A stretch of DNA of 64,000 bases from the NCBI GenBank assembly GCA_914767885.1, contig CAJZBQ010000038.1, positions 248,001-312,000 of the forward strand, written 5' to 3'. Both the position numbers and the translations under genes were made by a program. Positions 57,099 through 64,000 of the stretch are shown here, piece after piece (the stretch's first letter is position 1; every line of letters starts with the position of its first letter). The DNA is from Blepharisma stoltei (taxonomy: Eukaryota > Ciliophora > Heterotrichea > Heterotrichida > Blepharismidae). The notes under the pieces are model-generated. The model was not told where the DNA came from. It did not search any database and was given only the letters and a program-made list of their open reading frames with translations.

Positions 57099-58999
57099 TT
57101 AGTTAGAAAATGTATCAAATTGAAATGGCTCTACAATGTTGCCATTATCCCACACTCCTTTTGTAATCTTCCCGTTAGCTTCATAAAGCAGACCACTTCC
57201 ATGTGGTTTGTCTTGATTGAATTTTCCTTCATATCTGCTTCCATCTTTATAAGTCATGATACCGAGCCCTGCTTTTATACCATTTATATTTATTTCAAAA
57301 TCTTTTTGCAAATAATATCCTTTCTACAATTTTTTAAAATAAAGCCAAGCTCTTTGGTGATCTTCATTAAAATATCTGCATTTTTGGAGATTTATCTTAT
57401 ACCATTTATGTACATGCCTAAATATTCTTTTCCGTCTCGGTATTTCATTCTTCCAATTCCATGAAATTGGAAGTTTTTCCATTCACCAAGATATGTGTTA
57501 CCGCCTGCTCACTTATACTCGCCGATACCATGAATGTCATCTTCATGGTAGTTTCCTATATAAATATCCCCTGATGCCCACGTACTTAGCCCAATCCCAT
57601 GCCTTTTATCAAGCTTAAACTCTCCATCATGTGTATCTCCATTACTTAGCACAAGCTTTCCTCTTCCATCTCTTTTTTCATCGCGCCATTCTCCTATATA
57701 AACAGACCCATCCTTATAATGTTCCTCATAATAGGTTCTTTGGCCTTTTATTAGCTGCATTGATGGCTTTGACAGTTCCTTTATCATTCTTTTATACTTC
57801 TTAATTTCTTCTTCAATTTTATTAAATTTTTCTTTAATTGTAAGCAGCTCTTCTGTAAAATCGGCTTGTGCTGTGTTGCTTCTAAACCTTATAGGTATTT
57901 TCTTGACGTTTTTATTGCTTGAAACACTTAAGCGGCTTTCTTTTGGAGCTTCTGTTTTAAAGATTTCTTGTTTCAGCCAAAGTCATAAGTATCCATCACT
58001 AGCTAAATCTTTTCATTTAGCTAAATTTGAGCCGGTCCGAAAAATATCTTTTGGGGATAAATAAGACCTTTTTCATTCTCCTTCGTAAACTTCTCCGTCA
58101 ATATGTACAAATTTTCCATATCCATGAGGCTTACTATATGAAAAATTTCCTTCGTATTTAGCTCCATCAGGCCATTCCATTCTCCCGTAGCCATCTTTAA
58201 AGCCTCCACACCATTCCCCTATATATGCAGCTCCTGATTTATGTCTAAATAGTCTTCGCTTTTCTCTAATGGCAGATGCATTGCGTGTCTTGCTTAAAGT
58301 TTCCAAAATTTCTTCTTTAGAAAAATATGAATAATTCGGTTTTGTTTGTTTTTTCAAATGCTTTACGTATTTTCTCGAGACATATCCCTGTCATACAGCT
58401 ACGATTTTTGGTGCCAGAGGTTTTATTTTTTCAACTGCGTCATCAAATGAGATTTGAAGGGTCTTGCTAGCCTTTCCTTGAGATGTTAATGTTGATGTTA
58501 ATTTATACTCAGTCGTCAGTTCTTGGGATATGTCTTTATTTCCTATACTAAACTCATGCTGCCTCAGCATGCTTGTACAATCGCATCCTTTGCAGTTAAA
58601 AGAAAGGAAATGGCTTCGTTGACAGAAATTAGATTCCAAGGCACACTCCTTGTGGAGTTGGTAGAATCAATGCTGATGAAACTGAAAGCAGGGCCTCTTT
58701 GCCTTTTTGAAATAGGCCTTCAGGCTTAGGCAGCCTTGCCGAATAGAGAAGTTTGGTTTCTTTCCCTAAGGTTTCCGTCCCTAACAGGTGGCTAGGTAGG
58801 ATTTGTCTACCTCACGGTTCCTGCTCATTGGGACCAACAGGGCACCTCACAGATAATGGCTTTGCCCTAGTAGCTAATCCTTGGACATGTGATTCATGCC
58901 TGATAAAAAGGCGACTTTAAGTGCCAAGATCAGCGATATTTGTGGGTTTACCCGAATATGGCTATCATAAATTATAACTTTACAGTTAAAGTTTCCCAT
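57099..58999 (-). CDS. MORN-repeat protein with IQ motif, two insertions
   Basis: 462 residues after removing 122 bp (57288-57409) and 390 bp (58601-58990). With the 390-bp element gone the protein starts MGNFNCKGCDCTSMLRQHEF, a myristoylation and palmitoylation type start. An IQ-like helix (IVAVWQGYVSRKYVKHLKKQ) follows, then MORN repeats (YIGEWCGGFKDGYGRMEW, YEGNFSYSKPHGYGKFV), a coiled linker, and a second MORN block to the end (YIGEWRDEKRDGRGKL, YIGNYHEDDIHGIGEY, YLGEWKNFQFHGIGRM, YEGKFNQDKPHGSGLL). Several Trp are TGA. Probably membrane- or cortex-attached and calmodulin-binding (inference). Confidence 0.87.
57288..57409. other. IES (122 bp) with 13-bp direct repeats in a MORN gene
   Basis: TTATACCATTTAT at 57275-57287 and 57397-57409. 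Deletion leaves one copy and joins LGMYINGI to KAGLGIMTYKDG in frame. Confidence 0.88.
58601..58990. mobile_element. GC-rich retroelement-like insert (390 bp) next to the start codon
   Basis: CTTTRCAGTTAAA at 58588-58600 and 58978-58990 (one mismatch). The insert has higher G+C, many stops in the host frame and unrelated sequence. It separates ATG GGA AAC TTT AAC from the rest of the MORN gene. Confidence 0.82.
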
Positions 59000-59021
59000 A
59001 AATTAATTATTTATAGGCAAT

Positions 59022-61778
59022 TTATTTTAATTTATTAAAATTACTATCTGTAGTTGGGATATATGATACAAGATTCTGATATGTAGACAAAAGATCGCTT
59101 GTGGTTTCGTCTTTGATTTTCAGATTTCTTAAGTTTTGGATTCGAGTTAAAAACCGATTTTTAGTAATATTTGATTTAAAAGTGCTAGCTTTAGGAGTTT
59201 TAGGGCTTTTTGATGCATCTTTGCCATCTAGCTTCATATATTTATTTATCACAAAATTTGCATCAAAAATCTTTTTATTTGGTTGGCTGACTCTTGGACT
59301 TTCTCCTACAAGCAATTTTTTTCGGCCAGGGGAGTTTGAGTATGATTTAGCTGTCATTGTATCATACCTATTTGTAGCTTCTGGGGTTTTAGCAAGTCTG
59401 ATAATTCTATGTGTTCATTCATTGTTATCATATACACTTTTATGTCATGGCGACCTTATTGTATCTTTTTTAGGAGAATTATCACTTTCTTCATATAAGC
59501 TGAAAGATTCTTCATTAGTCTCATAACGGTCATTATATTGTGTTGATGTAAGTTTATTTATGAATTCCTGACCTTCTGTTGTTTGAAGGTTTACACGCCT
59601 TTTTGATTCATTAGGAGTTTTGGGAATTTTAAATTTCGAGTTTGTTGTTTTATTTTTATATTGATTTTGGTAAAAACTTCTAATTAATTGTATCATATTT
59701 TCTTGAATTTCTTCATTGGTTAGTCTATATGGTTTTTACTTACTCCCCTCCGTGAGTGAACAAAAAAATTTTGTTCACTCACGGAGGGGGGATAATTTTT
59801 TTTTTTTAAAAAAATTTATATATAAATTTTATAAAAAATATTTTTTTTCGAAATTTAAAAAAATCTAATTCGCAAAAATTGGAAAGCAAATATTAATTTA
59901 ATTTATAAAATTTATGTTTTAAAAAGCAATTCGTTAAAAATTAAACAGAATTAGCACTATATTTCATTATGCTAATTATCACTTATATATCAAAATTTTT
60001 TTCCATAAAAAATTTTTCTATTAAAAAATTTTTGTTCACTCGAGGGTGGGTTTTTGGCAAAAAAATGGCGATTTTTCTAATGGTTTTGTTCACTCACGGA
60101 GGGGGGGTGGGAGTTATGCTCTCCTTCTTCGCTATTTTTGTATTTTTCTATAGCTTGCAATGCATTTGTGCCTTCTTTCACTGAAATTTCTGAGTTCGGG
60201 CATTTTATTCCAGACATGATTAAAGACCGCTGATATGATGTCAATTTAAATAAAGGCGACATTTCCTTACAAGCAAAATTCCCATCAATCAACCTCTGTG
60301 CTAATTTTATAAAAGACCCTTTGAGCATAGATTTTGCAAAAATTCTTTGAAATTGTTCAAAGGAAACTGTTGTGTCAGCTCCTGAATTTTTTCGAATTAA
60401 TTTGATCCCAACATTAACATCTTCAGCAATATTCAGAACGATTAGCTTTTTAGCAACATTTTGAATATTGATTTTATTTGTTTTTTTAGGATCAATTTCA
60501 GCCCACCATTTTTCAAGGAGTCTTTGATGCTCATTTATCGTAATATTTAAGTCAAGCTTTTGCTTGATTTTAATATCAGTACCTTTAGAAATTTTATTTA
60601 GAAATGATAAAACAAAAGTTTTACTTCGAAAAAATGAAAATTCATCACAATTTTCGCCCAAATCTAATTTGTCGTTATCCTTGACTTTGTTTCTTTCAGA
60701 TAAAGCTAAGCTGTTTAATATTTCAAGAATCCTGTCTGTATATATATTAGACCGAAATAAGCTTTTAAAATCATCTAAAGCTACATATGTGTCTTTTAAT
60801 GTATCTTTTTTCAAAATCATACATAGGGTTTTCCTTAGAACTTCAGGATCACTTGCAATACCAAGCATTAACAGTGCTTTTATTAATTCTTCTCCTTCAA
60901 TTTGCCCTCTTTGTTTAGTATCTAGCTGCTCATAAAGTGCTGATGAAAAATTTTGGTAGAGATTTTCATCTAATCGACTAATTCCTCGCTTTTTAAGCCA
61001 AGAGCCCATATCACTTTCATGAACTCTTTGAAATGCATTTTCTAAGCTAGTATTTGTAAAAGTTGGTCTGTAATTGGGTTTTGTTGCTCCATCAGGACTT
61101 TGTGCTCTTTTATGCAAATTGTCCATGCTTTTAGCCAAATTATTAAAAAATTTTTCAGTTGTCGTTTGCGAAGGAGCTTTTTCGTCTTTTGAGTATAGAA
61201 AAATTCCCATAGATGGCGCTGTTTGCCCTTGATTTGCCCACTGGGGAAATTTTTTGGTTCGACCAGTCCCATATGGTTTGGTCAAACCAAAAAGTTTTTC
61301 TCATGGGCAAATCAAGGGCAAACAGCGCCATCTATGGGAATTTTCTATATATTCATTTTTTATAGCCCTTAATAAAGGATGCTTCCTATTTGTACTGATT
61401 TCTATTTTTGCCTTTCCTTCAATTGTTTCTATTGTACTTAAAAGCTGTGAATTGTCCTGCTTTTCTATAGATATTTTGTCAGTTGTACGAAAAGTTTGCT
61501 TAACAGAGCGAGATCTTTTTGAGATGTGAGATTTAGGGCGAGAAATTTCTTTCATGATACCTTGCATTTTGGTCGCTGGGTGATCGAAAACATAGCCTTC
61601 TTTTGAGGTATCTTGAATAAAAATTACCATAGGATTTGCTATTGAGGTTTATAAGAGCTTTAGCTGAAGATCTTTTAGTAGCAGAATCTAAAATTTTTGA
61701 GGATGTGGGATTGGCAGGTGATTGCTGGGATTCATCATCTTTAGGTTCTGATTTAAGTAGGGAAAAAAGATAATTCAT
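59022..61778 (-). CDS. EF-hand-like protein, two MITE-type IESs and one 16-nt intron
   Basis: 731 residues after removing a 16-nt intron (61612-61627), a 156-bp IES (61196-61351) and a 389-bp IES (59728-60116); the sum is exactly 732 codons. Joins give NSKSYDTSKEGYVFDH, IKNEYSKDEKAPSQ and EEGEHRLTNEEIQEN. The middle has EF-hand-type helices (YEQLDTKQRGQIEGEELIKA; EIDPKKTNKINIQNVAKKL), with incomplete calcium ligands. N- and C-terminal parts are basic and Ser/Thr-rich. TGA is Trp at PWHKSVYDNNEW. No exact family. Confidence 0.84.
59728..60116. mobile_element. MITE-type IES (389 bp), GTGAGCGA family, inside an EF-hand gene
   Basis: TA at 59726-59727 and 60115-60116. One end is the hairpin CTCCGTGAGTGAACAAAA plus its inverse; the other has two spaced motif copies, mirroring 54176-54567. 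Confidence 0.87.
61196..61351. mobile_element. Palindromic MITE-type IES (156 bp) inside an EF-hand gene
   Basis: TA at 61194-61195 and 61350-61351. Nearly perfect ~55-bp inverted repeats starting AATTCCCATAGATGGCGC, with an inner GACCAGTCCCATATGGTTTGG section. 156 is divisible by three. Confidence 0.9.
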
Positions 61779-62353
61779 TATATTTAGATTAAAATGGATT
61801 GAAAATTAATAGTAGCTGTAAAATCAAAACATAACGATATTATGTTTATATTAGTCCCTATCACTATAATGGTTATAAATCAATGTATTTTCAGGAATTA
61901 CCTTGCTGTTATTAAAATCATTGATATTAATTTACTGCTAATCTAAAAATAATTTAATTTAATTATAACGCTTTGGATATTATAAATTATTTTTTTCTGA
62001 GTTGCTCATTTGCTATCTAGATCCTCTTGTCAGACTTCCATAAATGATAGGAAATGTGAATTTAAATTTAATCCCCATTATAAAATCATTTATTATTTTA
62101 TTTTAACTGATTCTGAATTATTTATCATAATTTATTAAAACATTATTGTCCGAGTTATCAAACACCCTCTATAATCTGAATCATCAACCACAAGTTTATT
62201 AATAATTGTAAAAAACTTCTTTGCTAGTCAGGAAGCATTAACAAAACTTGAGCTTAACAAATTATCAGGCTATATAGTAAATTATTGCCTGTTTATTATA
62301 AACATACCTATACTCTGCAAATTATTTTCGCTTAGGGGCTATTAATATATAAA
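61779..62353. other. AT-rich divergent intergenic region
   Basis: About 575 bases between divergent starts; nothing supported. Confidence 0.45.
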
Positions 62354-63676
62354 ATGGAATCACAACTAGGAAACAATCTTTGCGAAATTTTAAACTCTTA
62401 TCTTCTTTACAAAGCAAGTGAACGATATTATCTTTTTGAAATGAGCAAAGAATTCCAATTAACTCAAGTAAACAAAACAGTTAAAGTAAAAGAACCTGTA
62501 TTAATAAAAGACGCAATCAAAATCTCTTCTTCTGAAGCTTGTTTGAGACCAAAATCCAAGCATTATTTGCCTACTGAAATCAATTTTATGGCAATTGACA
62601 AAGACGAGCTCACGTATCTTCCCTTTGACGAGCATGTAAACAAAGTCTACATCCCGCCTGGACTAGATGGTCATTACAAATCGACCCCCTTCAACGCTTG
62701 TGACCGAGAAGACAAAATCATTGAAAACGACCAATTTCTCGAATTTCTAACTCTTTCGCTCTACAAAGACTACCATAGCTCTTCAAATTGACTGAAACTA
62801 ACTACAGAATTAGCAGGCTTACTTAATAAAGATCGCAGAGATATGGTTACAAAAATGAGCAAGATTATAGCAAAGCATTCTAAAACTAATATTAGATGCC
62901 TGAAACCTTCCAGCTATAAAGAAAATTTTTGTAGGATCTGCAAAACATACTCATGTCTTGCTCATTTTTCTGATAGAGCAATCACTTATGAGCAAGATCA
63001 GTCTAAACATAAACATATAAAGGATGAGCACGACTACAAAGAAAAATTATTCAAGCAGCTCGACCCAGAAAATTGAAAATTAAAATGATGAATCAGAGAA
63101 AAATCGCTAAAAAAGAGCGGAAAATGGCTAATGAGTTATAAATGTCCAAATCTCAGAAGGTGTGGAAAAGAAAGGGCTAAGGAGTTTGAAGCTACTAAAA
63201 TTGATAAATTCATTATCAAAAAATTTCTCAGTCATGGATGTGATAATCCTTGTGCTTTAGCGTTTTTTTTAGAAAGAACATGCCAAGAAGCAAAATTCTT
63301 AATCAATAATTATCAAAATTATTTTGAGGAAATTCCTGAAATACCAAAGCTTCCTAAAAAAACCTACTTCACAGATAAGGAAGAATACAATTATCTCATG
63401 ATAAATGTTGTTGGCTTACATTGTGACTGTGAAAATGGGTGCACAGTAGAAAACCAATGCCCTTGCTTAATTGGCGAAATTAATGAAAATGATCAAGTAA
63501 TTAATAGAAAATGCTGCGAAAAATTCTGTTCCTGCGCAACTTCTTGTGCATATCGTTTTTTAGGCTGCAACTGTCAGAATGGAAAATGCAACACAAAATC
63601 ATGCGTTTGCTTTGCAAATTTTAGGGAATGCGACCCAGATCTATGCAGAAGTTGCTGCTCAGCTCAAATGCATTAA
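62354..63676 (+). CDS. Enhancer-of-zeste-type histone methyltransferase, N-terminal and CXC part only
   Basis: An open frame of 440 codons with four or more TGA-Trp. After an N-terminal helical region the sequence shows FCRICKTYSCLAHF (the first Cys cluster of E(z) proteins), a SANT-like helical stretch (KIDKFIIKKFLSHGCDNPCALAFFL), and the CXC pre-SET domain: CDCENGCTVENQCPC, CEKFCSCATSCAYRFLGCNC, CNTKSCVCFANFRECDPDLC. The frame stops at 63676, just where E(z) proteins run into SET, because an element begins there. The SET domain presumably lies beyond it, outside the window. E(z) methylates H3K27/K9; in ciliates it is tied to DNA elimination. Gene extends past 64000 by inference. Confidence 0.87.
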
Positions 63677-64000
63677 ATGGCGACACACATCAACCTGCCA
63701 TCTCTAGACCTATGGCGACAGCAAACTGGGACGGACACTAGCCAGGAATCAAGTGGTGGCTAAAGAGATGTGTAGATTCTGGCTGCGCTTCTGTGGTTAC
63801 ATAAGAGGTTTCCCAACAATATCCTTTGGATCTGAGGACCCATGGGCATTCCTCTACAGAGAAACTGGGGGTTTCGCCCCAGGCCACAGGGGAGCAGTAT
63901 TTTTCCTTAGCCCTCGAAGGAAGGCACTTCGACACCCAACAGACTCCAAGGAGTTGATCATTGGAATCAAGATATTCCAATCGCCCGTAGCAGGGCCGCA
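63677..64000. mobile_element. GC-rich element interrupting the E(z) gene, cut by window end
   Basis: From about 63675 the composition changes sharply to GC-rich. GAAACTGGGGGTTTCGCCCC at 63860-63879 is nearly the same as a block at 56643-56662 in the 56380-56944 element, so both belong to one family. The right edge and target repeat are outside the window; the left edge is approximate. Confidence 0.75.

Noticed and set aside
1-64000. CRISPR arrays, bacterial operons, ribosome binding sites, rRNA genes
   Set aside because: None seen; the code, introns and protein families are eukaryotic.

Overview
The window looks like germline (micronuclear) DNA of a heterotrich ciliate, most likely Blepharisma or a close relative. 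Three observations point there. (1) UGA is read as tryptophan: many genes run through in-frame TGA at positions where the family expects Trp (AGC-kinase tail, Myb repeats), while TAA and TAG end genes. (2) The few introns are 15 or 16 nt long, GT..AG, with one probable GC..AG case. (3) At least 23 genes or gene fragments are cut by extra DNA bounded by TA-containing direct repeats. Removing exactly one repeat copy plus the insert restores frame and family-conserved protein sequence. I call these internally eliminated sequences (IESs). The species and the IES status are inference; the frame arithmetic is read directly from the sequence.

Layout. 1-10 kb: an unrecognised large protein (cut by the window edge), an AGC kinase, a CAMK/KA1-type kinase with two IESs, a coiled-coil protein and a kinesin motor. 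10-16 kb: a TFxP-repeat protein, a small membrane protein, a bacterial-type DD-carboxypeptidase-like protein (peptidase S11) and a nucleolin-like protein. 16-25 kb: CC2D1/Lgd homologue with three IESs, BART-domain protein, methyltransferase, degenerate NSF-like AAA gene, a tail-anchored protein and a domesticated MULE/FAR1 transposase. 25-38 kb: EF-hand protein, a duplicated-unit membrane protein, eIF2B-alpha, SNAPC4-like Myb protein, adenylosuccinate synthetase, SHMT, LYAR, IFT56/TTC26, ankyrin protein and tRNA-Ser(UGA). 38-48 kb: CTF18 split by a 2.78-kb long-TIR transposon, a CCDC177-like coiled-coil protein and SAP18. 48-64 kb: unknown proteins, a PTPDC1-like phosphatase, a MORN-repeat protein, an EF-hand protein and an Enhancer-of-zeste homologue whose SET domain lies beyond an element that runs off the right end.

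Mobile DNA. There are short unique IESs (61-168 bp). There is a seven-copy MITE family with GTGAGCGAACAAAA terminal motifs, and several other palindromic families. GC-rich elements of about 390-565 bp are flanked by 13-16 bp direct repeats. Elements are nested inside other elements. Most elements sit inside coding sequence, so the somatic genome must excise them precisely.

Genes are tightly packed: divergent starts are only 20-25 bp apart and tandem genes are separated by 17-50 bp. Many products are ciliary or cytoskeletal (IFT56, kinesin, BART, MORN, coiled-coil proteins). Four proteins begin with MG and look N-myristoylated.
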